Part shown: in pieces, positions 52,127-61,216 of the stretch
How positions within the stretch are numbered: the stretch's first letter is position 1
Layout: the number at the start of each line of letters is the position of its first letter
Source: Alphaproteobacteria bacterium
GTDB taxonomy: Bacteria > Pseudomonadota > Alphaproteobacteria > Micavibrionales > UBA2020
Direction: 5' to 3'
Length of the DNA stretch: 64,000 bases
NCBI GenBank assembly: GCA_016794125.1
Contig: JAEUKT010000002.1
Span: 248,001-312,000 of the forward strand
Position numbers and translations under genes: made by a program
The notes under the pieces: generated by a model
Seen by the model: only the letters and a program-made list of their open reading frames with translations
Databases searched by the model: none
What the model was told of the DNA's origin: nothing

Positions 52127-52141
52127 TGTACCGATTAGTAA
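52127..52141. promoter_or_regulatory. Second, degenerate operator-like site
   Basis: TGTACCGATTAGTAA repeats the left half of the palindrome at 52073 (TGTACC) with a weaker right half, 37 nt beyond it. Two half-similar sites in one gap fit binding by two TetR dimers. Lower confidence than the first site. Confidence 0.45.
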
Positions 52142-52297
52142 AAAACTTTTGGTGTCTAAATAAATACAATAATATCAATTATATATTATATGATATTTTC
52201 ACGCCGCGCTTACCGGACAGTACATAATACCCTTCTGGACAATATAATCACAAAATGATATTATACTAATAGATACATATTTAACGGGAGAATCATC

Positions 52298-52888
52298 ATG
52301 TCCGCCGGACGCCCGAGAGAATTCAATTTTGACGCTGCGCTCGACCGTGCGCTCCATGTTTTCTGGAGCAAGGGATACGAAGGCACATCGCTGCCCGACC
52401 TGACCGAGGCGATGGGCATCAACCGCCCCAGCCTGTACGCGACCTTCGGCAACAAGGAAGAACTGTTCCGCAAGGCGCTCGAGCGTTACGCATCGGAATC
52501 GAAAAAACGCCTTGATGAAACGCTCGACCAGCCGACCGCCTATGCCGCTATCGAAAAGCTTCTGTACGGCATGGCCGACGGCTCCGCCTGCCCCAAATCG
52601 CCCAAGGGCTGTTTGCTGGTGCAGGGCGCATTGGCCTGTGGCGAAGAAGCGCAGCCGATCAAGGAGGAACTGGTGCGCCGCCGCCAGGCCGCCGAAACCG
52701 CCATGCGCCGCAGGTTCGAACGCGGCATCGCGGAGGGCGACATCCCCCCCACCACCAGCGCGTCCGACCTTGCGCGGTTTTACGCCACCGTCATGCACGG
52801 CATGTCGATCCAATCGACCGGCGGCGCGAGTGCCGACGACCTGCGCGGCGTGGCACAATGCGCGCTGATGGCGTTTCCGAGGAAGTAA
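52298..52888 (+). CDS. TetR-family transcriptional regulator
   Basis: A 196-residue regulator. The N-terminal helix-turn-helix reads FWSKGYEGTSLPDLTEAMGI with NRPSLYATFGNKEELF after it (about residues 23-58). The C-terminal ligand domain has CPKSPKGCLLVQGALACGEE, a pattern shared by TetR proteins next to short-chain reductases. It is divergent from the frameshifted SDR, and the gap contains two operator-like sites, so it probably represses that gene. GGGAG precedes the ATG. Confidence 0.9.
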   Translation: MSAGRPREFNFDAALDRALHVFWSKGYEGTSLPDLTEAMGINRPSLYATFGNKEELFRKALERYASESKKRLDETLDQPTAYAAIEKLLYGMADGSACPKSPKGCLLVQGALACGEEAQPIKEELVRRRQAAETAMRRRFERGIAEGDIPPTTSASDLARFYATVMHGMSIQSTGGASADDLRGVAQCALMAFPRK

Positions 52889-52955
52889 CAGGAAGAATAG
52901 ATAATACGGCTCAAGCGCCGTCAGGCCAGAACGATTTCTTGTTCTGCCGCCATCG

Positions 52956-53507
52956 TTATTCTAAAAACGTCAGTTGCGACCAGCGGTGTTCCCAGCGCTT
53001 TTGGGCAAGGCGCGCGCGGTATTGAGGCAGCCTTGTTTGAAAGAGCGGTGTCGGGCGCACAATCATGCTGAACAAATCTTCCAGCCCGAATGGCGCCAGA
53101 ATGTGCAACGCGCCATTGGCATCCATGCGCGCCGCTACAGCCGTTGCCGTTTCCGTCCAGTTCATCAGGCCCTCTTCTGTATTCTTATAGGGCGTATCAA
53201 TCCCCGCCTTGATATGCATGCGGGCCTGGTTTTTGCATGACCACGGGACGTCCGGCATCATTTGCGCGAGTTTTCCGTCGTAAAGCTTCTCGGTTTGCTC
53301 TGAAATATCGCTGTCGTCATGATACACGACATCGACATCTTCAGGCATCAACGGCGCAAAGCCGCATAAACGGTCCCACACATAAGACCGGATAAAACCT
53401 GCGCCGACACAGCAATCAGGCAGGCATAACCGCGAGGCCGCGCGCAAAACGTCACATCGCCAGGCATCCTCGCGCAACAGATCGCATAATTGTTGTTCAT
53501 TTCGCAT
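52956..53507 (-). CDS. Nucleotidyltransferase family protein (PF06042 type)
   Basis: A 183-residue protein matching a nucleotidyltransferase family of unknown substrate. Diagnostic parts are DCCVGAGFIRSYVWDRL (residues 31-47), the DVDVVYHD metal region (57-64), WSCKNQARMHIKAGIDTPY and NWTETATAVAARMD. The ATG at 53507 gives the usual N-terminus; a longer frame to 53588 would run through the terminator region. Confidence 0.82.
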   Translation of the reverse strand: MRNEQQLCDLLREDAWRCDVLRAASRLCLPDCCVGAGFIRSYVWDRLCGFAPLMPEDVDVVYHDDSDISEQTEKLYDGKLAQMMPDVPWSCKNQARMHIKAGIDTPYKNTEEGLMNWTETATAVAARMDANGALHILAPFGLEDLFSMIVRPTPLFQTRLPQYRARLAQKRWEHRWSQLTFLE

Positions 53508-53588
53508 TTTGTTTCCGGTTACCGCTGGGATCACAGCACCCCGTATTCTACGGTGCAGAAAACTGTTTTCAAGCCATGTCGCGCACAA

Positions 53589-53625
53589 AAAACGGGAGGC
53601 GTCCGTTGCAGGAGCCTCCCGTTTT
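53589..53625. terminator. Terminator upstream of the nucleotidyltransferase gene
   Basis: A 12-bp stem (AAAACGGGAGGC at 53589-53600 with GCCTCCCGTTTT at 53614-53625) with a 13-nt loop. On the minus strand it ends the acidic-protein gene 28 nt after its stop. Confidence 0.85.
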
Positions 53626-53652
53626 CATTCAGGGCAGCAAGCCGCCTGAAAT

Positions 53653-53964
53653 CTAGTTCATCAGGTCGTCGGAGCCGCGACGGATGCGGGAGCCTGCGTC
53701 TTCGTCTTCGAGGTCGAGCGCATCTTCTTTCTCTAATTCTTCGTCCTCCTCGTCGGAGGCTTCCAGTTCGTCTTCGGACTCATCATCGGCAAGCTCCAGA
53801 TCGTCTTCTTCGTCATCCAGATCGTCGGTTGCGAAGCGGCCGGTGTCTTCGAGGTCTTCGTCGTCATCGCGGATGGTGTCATCCTTGCGATCCGAAGCAT
53901 TTTTGCCTTTGAGCGGTGCAGATTTGGGCGTGGAAACGCTACGGGAGGTTTCATTGTTGCGCAT
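53653..53964 (-). CDS. Small, very acidic protein (103 aa)
   Basis: A 103-residue protein dominated by Asp and Glu from about residue 27 on (for example DDLDDEEDDLELADDESEDE). It begins MRNNETSRSVSTPKSAPLKG and ends with a short basic-then-acidic tail. It is probably disordered. No family is assigned. The ATG at 53964 has AAGGAA 8 nt upstream. A terminator follows its stop. Confidence 0.65.
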   Translation of the reverse strand: MRNNETSRSVSTPKSAPLKGKNASDRKDDTIRDDDEDLEDTGRFATDDLDDEEDDLELADDESEDELEASDEEDEELEKEDALDLEDEDAGSRIRRGSDDLMN

Positions 53965-54024
53965 GGTCTGTTCCTTTTCGAAAAACGTCATAGATGCGGG
54001 CCGGTCTCCCTTACGCCCGTACAA

Positions 54025-54273
54025 CTACTGCGCGGCGATTCCGGTTCCCTGCGGGCCGTCGCAAAAGAGCATAGCGTTTTCCGAAAATTCGCCCATCAGC
54101 GTTTCCAGCGCGCTGCGGAAGTTTTCCTGCGGCAGGTTCTGGTTGGCGACGACCAGCTGTTTATGGTCCTGCGCATGGGGATGTGACCACGCGACGATAT
54201 CCGCACCGTTCGCGCCATAAATTTTGAAAAAGCGGCTGTCGTTGAAGGCGGCAGCATGGATGGTTGTCGGCAT
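54025..54273 (-). CDS. Small hypothetical protein (82 aa)
   Basis: An 82-residue soluble protein starting MPTTIHAAAFNDSRFFKIYG and containing NGADIVAWSHPHAQDHKQL. No family is recognised. The ATG at 54273 has GGAGAACGGGA before it. It lies 60 nt upstream of the acidic-protein gene on the same strand and may share its transcript. Confidence 0.6.
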   Translation of the reverse strand: MPTTIHAAAFNDSRFFKIYGANGADIVAWSHPHAQDHKQLVVANQNLPQENFRSALETLMGEFSENAMLFCDGPQGTGIAAQ

Positions 54274-54362
54274 TCCCGTTCTCCGGTCTGTGAGGACGCG
54301 ATATCGCACACCCCGCAAAGCGGCGGGACGCGATTCGGGTTCCTTATAAACGGAGAGATAGG

Positions 54363-55694
54363 TCAGCCGAGCGCGGTTTCAACCAGCAGTTTCACGTTGA
54401 GCGCGATGATGACGGCGGCAATCGCCCAGCAGGTAATTTTCAGCCAGAGCGGAATGACCAGCGCGCCCATTTTCTTTTTGTCGGACACGAATTTGACCAG
54501 CGGCACAACTGCAAAGGGCAGCTGCATCGACAGCACGACCTGGCTGAGGACCAGCAGTTTTCCCGTCTCCCCCTCGCCATACATGCCGATCACGACCAGC
54601 ACCGGCAAAATCGCCAGCGCGCGCGTCGTCAACCGACGGATCCACGGTTTCAATTTGATATGAAGGAAACCCTCCATCACGATCTGCCCCGCCAGCGTCG
54701 CGGTGACGGTGGAATTCAGCCCCGATGCCAGCAGCGCAACCGCGAACAGCGTCGATGCCATCGCAACACCCAGCGCGGGCGAGAGCAATTCATAGGCCTG
54801 TTCGATGCTGGCAACCTCGCCCTTGCCGTAGAAAACGGTGGCGGCCACGATCAGGATGCTGGCATTCACGAACAGCGCGAGCATCAACGCCAGCGTGCTG
54901 TCGATGGTCGCCCACTTCAGCGCGTGTTTGCGGCCTTCGTCGGTGCGGTCGAAATTGCGGGTCTGCACCAGCGACGAATGCAGGTAAAGGTTATGCGGCA
55001 TCACGGTCGCGCCGATGATGCCGATTGCGATATACAGCATCGCGGGGTTGGTCACGATTTCGGCGGTCGGCTGGAAAAACCCGCCCATGACGGCAGCAAT
55101 CGCCGGCTGCGACAGCGCGATTTCGACGATGAAGCAGGTAAAGATGACGCAAAGGAGTGAAATCACAAACGCCTCCAGCCAGCGGAAACCCTTTTGCATC
55201 AGCATCAGCAGCAGGAACACATCCAGCGCCGTGATGATCGCGCCCAGCATCAGCGGAATGCCGAACAGAAGCTTGAGGGCAATCGCCGTGCCGATGACTT
55301 CGGCCAGATCGCAGGCGATGATCGCCAGTTCGCACAAAAACCACAGCGCGAGCGACACGGGCTTGGAATAATAATCACGGCAGGCCTGCGCAAGGTCGCG
55401 CCCCGTCGCGATGCCAAGGCGCGCACACAAAGACTGCAGGATGATCGCCATGATGTTCGACAGCATGACGACGGCCAGCAGCGTATAGCCGAATTGCGAA
55501 CCGCCCTGCAGCGACGTCGCCCAGTTGCCGGGATCCATGTAGCCGACCGACACCAGATAGCCCGGGCCGGAGAAAGCAAGGAAGCTGCGCAGCCATGATT
55601 TGCCGCGCGGCACGGCCACGCTGCCATGCGCCGCGCCAAGGCTGGGCTCGGCTGTGGTGGCGGCGGGCGGGGGCGGCGGGGTGGTCATGGTCAT
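54363..55694 (-). CDS. mntH: NRAMP divalent metal transporter
   Basis: A 443-residue inner-membrane symporter, most likely for Mn2+ or Fe2+. It has 11 membrane helices. The metal site DPGN is in [20 protein letters not shown] (near residue 53), and the helix-6 motif is [15 protein letters not shown]. No Fur- or MntR-type box was identified upstream. The N-terminus is short and Pro/Ala-rich. Confidence 0.93.
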   Translation of the reverse strand: MTMTTPPPPPAATTAEPSLGAAHGSVAVPRGKSWLRSFLAFSGPGYLVSVGYMDPGNWATSLQGGSQFGYTLLAVVMLSNIMAIILQSLCARLGIATGRDLAQACRDYYSKPVSLALWFLCELAIIACDLAEVIGTAIALKLLFGIPLMLGAIITALDVFLLLMLMQKGFRWLEAFVISLLCVIFTCFIVEIALSQPAIAAVMGGFFQPTAEIVTNPAMLYIAIGIIGATVMPHNLYLHSSLVQTRNFDRTDEGRKHALKWATIDSTLALMLALFVNASILIVAATVFYGKGEVASIEQAYELLSPALGVAMASTLFAVALLASGLNSTVTATLAGQIVMEGFLHIKLKPWIRRLTTRALAILPVLVVIGMYGEGETGKLLVLSQVVLSMQLPFAVVPLVKFVSDKKKMGALVIPLWLKITCWAIAAVIIALNVKLLVETALG

Positions 55695-55824
55695 CTTCTA
55701 AAAATGCTGGAATACGGGCTGCGGCGCAAACGCGCTCTACAAACCGTTTTACAGATATTTAGTGCCCCCGCCAATGGCAAAGCGGAGGGTATAAAAAATA
55801 ACCATTGATTTCATTGGCTTGTGG

Positions 55825-56406
55825 CTACCGGCCGGCGTCGGGCGCGGCGCTACGGCGGCGCAGGCGTTCGACCTTCATATAGCTGTCGCGGAAATGGTGC
55901 TTTTGCCGCTCCAGCGCGTTGCGGAATTCATAGGGTGCGCGGATCGGCGGCAGGCGGAAATCATTCGCCTCGATACAGCGGATATGCAGCGTGCCGTAAT
56001 CGAAAAGGCGGCCGATAAGGCTTTGCTCCACATCGTCGCTGGCCAGCTGTTCGATATCCACTTCCTGTGAGCGGATCATGAAGAAACCCGTCTTGTAAAT
56101 CAGCCGCTCGCTGGTCAGCAGGATTTCGGTCGTGGCGCGTTTCAGCAGCATCCAGAAAAACAACCACGCGCCGATGAACAGCCCCGCACCAAACGGCAGC
56201 ATGGTTTTGTGGTGCAGGTATTTTTCAAGCGCGTATTGAACGCCAGCACCCGCGGCCAGGCAGGCCAGCAGCGTGAACAGGCACATCGCGGTGTAGAACG
56301 GATGGAACACGCCATCGCGCACCGCCGTTTCGCCCGGCATCAGCGTTTTGCGCATGAAGCGGCTGATGCGCGGCGCAACATCGGCCATTCGCGGCGGCAG
56401 CGCCAT
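55825..56406 (-). CDS. PH-domain (bPH2-like) membrane protein
   Basis: A 193-residue protein with two membrane helices (about 38-60 and 70-92) followed by a bacterial PH-like domain (TTEILLTSERLIYKTGFFMI, then EVDIEQLASDDVEQSLIGRL). A C-terminal charged helix follows. The ATG at 56406 comes 1 nt after the stop of the CBS gene, so the two are coupled. Its role is unknown. Confidence 0.78.
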   Translation of the reverse strand: MALPPRMADVAPRISRFMRKTLMPGETAVRDGVFHPFYTAMCLFTLLACLAAGAGVQYALEKYLHHKTMLPFGAGLFIGAWLFFWMLLKRATTEILLTSERLIYKTGFFMIRSQEVDIEQLASDDVEQSLIGRLFDYGTLHIRCIEANDFRLPPIRAPYEFRNALERQKHHFRDSYMKVERLRRRSAAPDAGR

Positions 56407-56407
56407 G

Positions 56408-56833
56408 CTAGATGCCTGTGGCGTGCTTGACGACATCGGCGATTTCCTTGGGGTCGGCTTCACGGCGCAAAATCAGGCCGATCGACAGGATGCCCGTCAC
56501 CTTGCCGTCGCGGTTTTTCACCAGCAGGCGGCTGACCCTGAATCTGCGCAGCTTTTCGGCGGCATCCGACAACAGGTCGTCTTCGTTGCAGTAGCAGACG
56601 CGGGTTGACATGTAATCGCGCACGCGCACCTCCAGCGGGTTTTCGCCCCGGGCGATGGCGCGGATAACGATGTCGCGGTCGGTAATCACGCCTTCCAGAT
56701 CGTTGCGCGTGCCGACCGGCAGCAGGCCGCAATCGATGAATTTCATCAGTTCAGCCGCTTCCTTCAGCGTCGCATCGGGATCGATCAGGACGGGATTCGC
56801 CGTCATGACATCGCGTACTTTTACTGTGTTCAT
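56408..56833 (-). CDS. CBS-domain protein
   Basis: A 141-residue protein made of two CBS domains (about 7-62 and 72-130). The first reads VRDVMTANPVLIDPDATLKE, with GLLPVGTRNDLEGVITDRDI after it. The second has VRDYMSTRVCYCNEDDLLSD and VKNRDGKVTGILSIGLI. CBS pairs bind adenosine nucleotides and regulate partners. A perfect AGGAGG precedes the ATG at 56833. It is coupled to the PH-domain gene. Confidence 0.88.
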   Translation of the reverse strand: MNTVKVRDVMTANPVLIDPDATLKEAAELMKFIDCGLLPVGTRNDLEGVITDRDIVIRAIARGENPLEVRVRDYMSTRVCYCNEDDLLSDAAEKLRRFRVSRLLVKNRDGKVTGILSIGLILRREADPKEIADVVKHATGI

Positions 56834-56952
56834 GGCGGCCTCCTGCCTTGTATGTGCTATTTTCATACAAGCATATTCCTGCATGCAGGCGCTTGATTTG
56901 CGTCAAGCGCCGGAAGACAGAATGATACGGACAGCCCTAAATTTGCGGGATT

Positions 56953-57603
56953 TTAGCGGGCGGGTGCCTTGGCCTGCGGTTCCTTGACCGCAAGGCTGTA
57001 GGCGACGACCTGCGTTTCGCCGGCTGCCACCGGCACCAGCATATCGCCCAGCGACTTCGCGCGTTTTTCGCCGGGTTCGGTCACAAGCCCCACGGCCTGG
57101 AAGAAGTTTTCGACCAGCCCCTTAACATCGGCGGGTTTCAGCAGCCCCTGTTCACCGCGCAGCGTTGCACCCGATTTCAGGAAATCGTTCACCGCTTTTG
57201 TCGCCTGCGGGTCGGTTGCCGCGACATAGACGGTGTTCGCGCCCGCGATACCATCCGGGATGGCGGCGGGGCCCACGATCAGCGTTTTGCCCGCGATTTT
57301 ATCCTCGATCACGGGCATGAAAACTTTTTTGCCTTTATGCGCGGCTTCGACCACCGTCAGGCTGAAGCCGGAGGCATGCTGGCGCGTCAGCAGCTGCATC
57401 GCCGTGCGCAGTTCGGGCGACAGCTTCACATCGGGCGCGATCTGGTTCGGCAGGTCGCGCAGGAACATCGACACGCGCTGCGGCCCGCGCAGGCCCGCGA
57501 CCACCGTTTTGAAATCGGCCAGCACTGGGTTGTCCTTGGGCGCGACATCATAGACGGCGACGGCCTTGAAGGATTCGGAAAGCGATTTTTTCGGTGCGGT
57601 CAT
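56953..57603 (-). CDS. Hypothetical protein (216 aa)
   Basis: A 216-residue soluble protein with an alpha/beta look: VAVYDVAPKDNPVLADFKTV, LTRQHASGFSLTVVEAAHKG, then KTLIVGPAAIPDGIAGANTV and YVAATDPQATKAVNDFLKSG. No signal peptide is seen and no family is recognised. AAAGGA lies 9 nt before the ATG. It is divergent from an L,D-transpeptidase gene. Confidence 0.65.
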   Translation of the reverse strand: MTAPKKSLSESFKAVAVYDVAPKDNPVLADFKTVVAGLRGPQRVSMFLRDLPNQIAPDVKLSPELRTAMQLLTRQHASGFSLTVVEAAHKGKKVFMPVIEDKIAGKTLIVGPAAIPDGIAGANTVYVAATDPQATKAVNDFLKSGATLRGEQGLLKPADVKGLVENFFQAVGLVTEPGEKRAKSLGDMLVPVAAGETQVVAYSLAVKEPQAKAPAR

Positions 57604-57765
57604 ATGCCCATTCCTTTGCGCAGCGAATCTGCCTTAAATCGTTGCTATCGCTATATTAGGGAAACGAGGTTAACGGAGTGTTAATACGAATTTTCTAGAC
57701 TGAAACCATCAACGCCTGCCATGCGTTGGGATATCGCCGCATCTGCCGTCATCCGTGGGAATTCC

Positions 57766-58683
57766 ATGCGCTTTTCGTTTATCTTGCTGTTATCGATGAT
57801 GATTTTCACGGCATCGGCGCATGCCGATAAAATATCGCCGCGCGGCGATGTGGCGGGCAAGCTGACGACCTATAATATCGTCGCCGACGAAGACCTTTAC
57901 GACATCGCGCATCACTTCGACATCGGCGTGAATGAAATCCGCTATGCCAATCCGGGCGTCAACCCGTGGAAGCCGAAAGCCACCCGCGCCATCCTGATCC
58001 CGTCATTATATGTGCTGCCGCAAAAACGGCAGGGTATTGTCATCAACCTGCCGGAATTGCGCCTGTATTATTATCACCCGAACGGCGATGTTTATACTTT
58101 TCCGGTCGCCATCGGCCGTGACGGCTGGGATACGCCCGTCACCACGACCAAGATCGTGAAGAAGCGCAAGGACCCGATCTGGATCCCGACCGATTCAATC
58201 CGCGCCGAAGACCCGACGCTGCCCGATTTCGTGCCCGCCGGCCCCAAAAACCCGCTGGGCAAATATGCGCTGAACCTTGGCATACCGGGTTTCGCGCTGC
58301 ATGGCACGCTTGCGCCCCGCACCATCGGCACGCGCGCGAGCCACGGCTGCCTGCGCATGTACCCGAAGGATATCGAGGCGCTGTTCAATCTGGTCGAGGT
58401 CGGCACGCCGGTTGCGATTGTCGACGAGCCCTATAAGCTTGGCTGGCGCGGGCGTGAATTATTCGTCGAACTGCCGCCCGGGAAAAGAAACGCGGCGGAG
58501 CGCAAGGCAACGATTGCCGCCATCACACGCCTTGTCGTGAAATTCGCGGGCAATCAGGCGACAATCGATGCCGATGCGCTGGCGCAGGCGGTGACGGCGT
58601 CGGACGGCATTCCGGTTGCGATCGGCAAGCGCGGCCTGTTCGCATCGGCGACATCAAAGGTCACGTCGCTGTTCCACGAATAA
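57766..58683 (+). CDS. L,D-transpeptidase (YkuD), second copy
   Basis: A 305-residue exported cell-wall enzyme with a signal peptide (about 1-20), a LysM-like segment (about 33-84) and a YkuD domain. Catalytic residues are H179 (FALHGT) and C195 in ASHGCLRMYP, the canonical SHGC form. It shares the LysM-YkuD layout with the gene at 7398 but lacks that gene's long Lys/Ala/Pro linker. The ATG at 57766 is preferred because GTGGGA precedes it and the signal peptide then starts correctly. Confidence 0.9.
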   Translation: MRFSFILLLSMMIFTASAHADKISPRGDVAGKLTTYNIVADEDLYDIAHHFDIGVNEIRYANPGVNPWKPKATRAILIPSLYVLPQKRQGIVINLPELRLYYYHPNGDVYTFPVAIGRDGWDTPVTTTKIVKKRKDPIWIPTDSIRAEDPTLPDFVPAGPKNPLGKYALNLGIPGFALHGTLAPRTIGTRASHGCLRMYPKDIEALFNLVEVGTPVAIVDEPYKLGWRGRELFVELPPGKRNAAERKATIAAITRLVVKFAGNQATIDADALAQAVTASDGIPVAIGKRGLFASATSKVTSLFHE

Positions 58684-59109
58684 TCAGGCGGCTTCGGCGG
58701 TATCTATCCCGATCGCATGCAGCCAGTCGGATGTCGGCAAAATCAGTTTGCGCGCATCGAGGTCCATCAGGCCCATCGTCAGCGTCGCTTCAAAGCATAA
58801 CGCCCCCGCGTCGTTATAGATGTTCTGCTGCATGGTGGCGATTTTTTTGACATAGGAAACGGTCTGTGTTTCCACGCGGATATTTTCGCGCAGGGTCAGC
58901 TCGCGCGTGAAGCGCACGGTGAAGCCCAGAATGACGGGCCCGATTTTCTTGGCCTTGATCGCGGGGATGTCGTAACCGCGCTTCGCGATGATATCCCACC
59001 GCGCTTCCTCGAGGATTTCAAGGTATGTCGCGTTGTTCACATGCCCGAAGGTGTCGAGATGGCGCTCGAGGACGGTGAGCGGATAAACAAATTTTTCGGA
59101 TGGCTGCAT
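58684..59109 (-). CDS. Acyl-CoA thioesterase, 4HBT hotdog family
   Basis: A 141-residue single-hotdog enzyme. The YbgC/FadM-like active region is HLDTFGHVNNATYLEILEEA (residues 17-36), with the catalytic aspartate D19. The C-terminus FEATLTMGLMDLDARKLILP is also typical. It cleaves acyl-CoA thioesters; chain preference is not visible. It is convergent with the L,D-transpeptidase gene and ends 1 nt after it. Confidence 0.88.
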   Translation of the reverse strand: MQPSEKFVYPLTVLERHLDTFGHVNNATYLEILEEARWDIIAKRGYDIPAIKAKKIGPVILGFTVRFTRELTLRENIRVETQTVSYVKKIATMQQNIYNDAGALCFEATLTMGLMDLDARKLILPTSDWLHAIGIDTAEAA

Positions 59110-59164
59110 CGCATGGCTCCTGTTGCAGCCCGCATCCTAGCAGCAAATCGTGCCGCGTTTCAAA

Positions 59165-59347
59165 TCAGCCCCGCGCCAGCAGGTCGCGGCCCAGATCGGT
59201 CAGCACGAACTGCCCAAGGCCGAAGCGTTCCGCCAGACCTTTTTCCACCAGCATATCGGCATCCAGCACATTCAGGAAAGCGGGGCTTCCGTCGCTAATT
59301 GTGCCAAGCGCGCGCAAGGCACGCCATTCCAGTTCCGTCAGTTGCAT
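59165..59347 (-). CDS. Small possible winged-helix protein (60 aa)
   Basis: A 60-residue frame beginning MQLTELEWRALRALGTISDG and ending FVLTDLGRDLLARG, a pattern resembling the end of a winged-helix domain. It may be a small DNA-binding protein or a fragment of one. A GGAAAG lies close before the ATG. An in-frame extension to 59467 lacks a good ribosome-binding site. Confidence 0.5.
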   Translation of the reverse strand: MQLTELEWRALRALGTISDGSPAFLNVLDADMLVEKGLAERFGLGQFVLTDLGRDLLARG

Positions 59348-59585
59348 CAGGCTTTCCGCTAAAATAAAGAGGTGGCCCGCCAGCCGGGCAAGGCTGACCG
59401 TTAAAAGTGAGCATCTGCGGATTTGGGCAAAATCAGGGCAGGACCCGCGGACCACCAAAACAAACATAAGTCCGATCCGGCATGCCGTCAGGCTAAATCA
59501 ATGATTTTTAATTGCAATTACATGCCTGTCACAAAATGTCACACAAATGTAACAATTCGACTGTTTAGAGGGATTATCTGCCCCC

Positions 59586-60335
59586 TCACTCCGCGCCAAG
59601 CACGAAATCCAGCAGCCCCGCGAAATCGCCCGAGGTTGCGTCGGGCGGCAGGTCCACCCGTTCGGCGGGCAGGTTGAAGCGGTTGACCCAATAGGTGGGA
59701 TAGCCGAAATTCTTCGCGCCATAGGCGTCCCAGCCGCCGAAGGCCGCGAAGGCGATTTCTTCTTTCTTCAGCCCCAGATGTTCCATGCCGAGCGCATAGG
59801 CCTTCGGATCAGGTTTGTAGGTCTTGTTCACTTCGGTGCTGAGCAGTTCGTCGAACAGCGGTGTAATCCCCGCATGGTCGGCATTGGCCTGCAGCATCTT
59901 CTTGCTGAAATTGGCGATGGTGATGATTTTCACGCCCGCGTCTTTCAGTTTCTTCAACCCCGCCGCCGCATCCGGCCACGGCTCCAGCGACAGATAGGCC
60001 TCCAGCAGCTGCGTTTTCTGCGCATCTGTCGCCGACAGTTTCATGTTGTCGATGGTATAGAGCAGCGCGTCTTCGGTAACCTTATAAAAATCGTCATGGT
60101 TGTTGGTGATGGAGCGCAGGAAACCGTATTCAAACTGCTTGGCGCGCCACGCCTTGGTGAATTCCAGACCCTTGCCGGGGAAAACTTTTTCAACGTCATC
60201 GACCACCGAATTGGGGTTGAAGATTACGAAGTAATCGAACGCCACCGCCTTGTACTTCGGCGTTTGCGCCAGCGCGGGCGTTGCGGCGGCGACGAGAACA
60301 ACCAGCGCGGCGGCGACAAGGGCGAAGCGTTTCAT
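59586..60335 (-). CDS. Exported haloacid dehalogenase type II-like protein
   Basis: A 249-residue HAD protein with a signal peptide (about 1-23), which is unusual for this family. The nucleophile is D34 (VAFDYFVIFN). Lys of motif III is in NKTYKPDPKAYALG, and FGGWDAYGAKNFGYPTYWVN matches the type II C-terminal motif. Two catalytic positions differ: the usual SNG is ANF (IITIANFSKKML), and SSNAWDA becomes AFGGWDA. Activity may therefore be altered. GGGAG precedes the ATG. Confidence 0.82.
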   Translation of the reverse strand: MKRFALVAAALVVLVAAATPALAQTPKYKAVAFDYFVIFNPNSVVDDVEKVFPGKGLEFTKAWRAKQFEYGFLRSITNNHDDFYKVTEDALLYTIDNMKLSATDAQKTQLLEAYLSLEPWPDAAAGLKKLKDAGVKIITIANFSKKMLQANADHAGITPLFDELLSTEVNKTYKPDPKAYALGMEHLGLKKEEIAFAAFGGWDAYGAKNFGYPTYWVNRFNLPAERVDLPPDATSGDFAGLLDFVLGAE

Positions 60336-60436
60336 GGGATGCTCCCTGAAAAATGAACAGTCAAAAATCTCAAGACAAAGAATGATAGCAAATGCGGGTC
60401 AAATGAACAGAGGGCTTGGGACATGCCCCGCCCGCG

Positions 60437-60676
60437 CTACCGCTCCACGCGGATCACCTTGTTCCGGTTGGTCAGCCCCTGCACAATCGTCAGCGCCGAT
60501 TTGCGCAGACCCAGAAATTCGGCCAGCACCTCGATCACCGCCTTGTTCGCCTTGCCGTCTTCGGCCACGGTCGTCACATAAACCCGATAAATCACCGAGC
60601 CATCCGCCTGCGTTTCCACTTTCACCGCATTGCGGGATGCCTTTGGCGTGACACGGATGGTGAGGGTTGAGGTCAT
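60437..60676 (-). CDS. DUF167 (YggU-like) family protein
   Basis: A 79-residue protein of the UPF0235/DUF167 family with TIRVTPKASRNAVKVETQAD near the start and TVAEDGKANKAVIEVLAEFL in the middle. The fold is known from structural genomics; the function is not. It overlaps the preceding possible HEPN gene by 4 nt. Confidence 0.87.
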   Translation of the reverse strand: MTSTLTIRVTPKASRNAVKVETQADGSVIYRVYVTTVAEDGKANKAVIEVLAEFLGLRKSALTIVQGLTNRNKVIRVER

Positions 60677-61215
60677 GGGGGAAGCTCCAGCATTTCCTCC
60701 GTGGACTGCAGTTGTTCCCTTGCGGCATTTATAAAAGATGATAGATCTGGCACTTGTCTTAAAACCAAGCCGTGATCGTGCAATTCCTTTTTGGCAGCAA
60801 CAGAATTCTCTTTCATTAACTTCATTAATCTATCGTGATCATTTTCGGGAAATCCGTAAAAACTTTTTTGATAACGATGATCATGCTGGACAAAGTTTCC
60901 ATTGATGCGTTCAACACATGAACAAAAAATTTGGTTTAAAGGGATTTGTTTCTGGTGGGATTGGTTTATCAGAAAAACCAAGTCATGAGTTTTTTTGAAC
61001 TTGGAAAAATCCGGTTGCCTTACTAATCCTGCCTTTAATATTAATTCTGCGGCATGACCGACAAGAAAACATACGGGGTTTTCAAGTTTGAACAGCCATT
61101 CACCGGAATCTCTATCTGTGGAATTCAGGATTTTTTCAGCCGCACACAAGAACCCATCAGCGCCACGCAGATAATCCCTGCCTAAATTGCCGTCCACGTC
61201 TTGTGTTCGGAACAT
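60673..61215 (-). CDS. Possible HEPN-like protein
   Basis: A 180-residue protein of uncertain family. The stretch NPVCFLVGHAAELILKAGLV followed by FSKFKKTHDLVFLINQ resembles the two long helices of HEPN-type small-molecule or nucleotide binders, with a typical HDL motif. No R-x4-H motif is obvious. It is AT-richer than the core genes and lies between DUF167 and the tRNA-Ser gene, which suggests acquisition. The assignment is tentative. Confidence 0.5.
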   Translation of the reverse strand: MFRTQDVDGNLGRDYLRGADGFLCAAEKILNSTDRDSGEWLFKLENPVCFLVGHAAELILKAGLVRQPDFSKFKKTHDLVFLINQSHQKQIPLNQIFCSCVERINGNFVQHDHRYQKSFYGFPENDHDRLMKLMKENSVAAKKELHDHGLVLRQVPDLSSFINAAREQLQSTEEMLELPP

Positions 61216-61216
61216 G

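Noticed and set aside
53684..54220. A serine-rich plus-strand frame
   Set aside because: It is simply the antisense of the Asp/Glu-rich acidic protein; its long serine runs have no other support.
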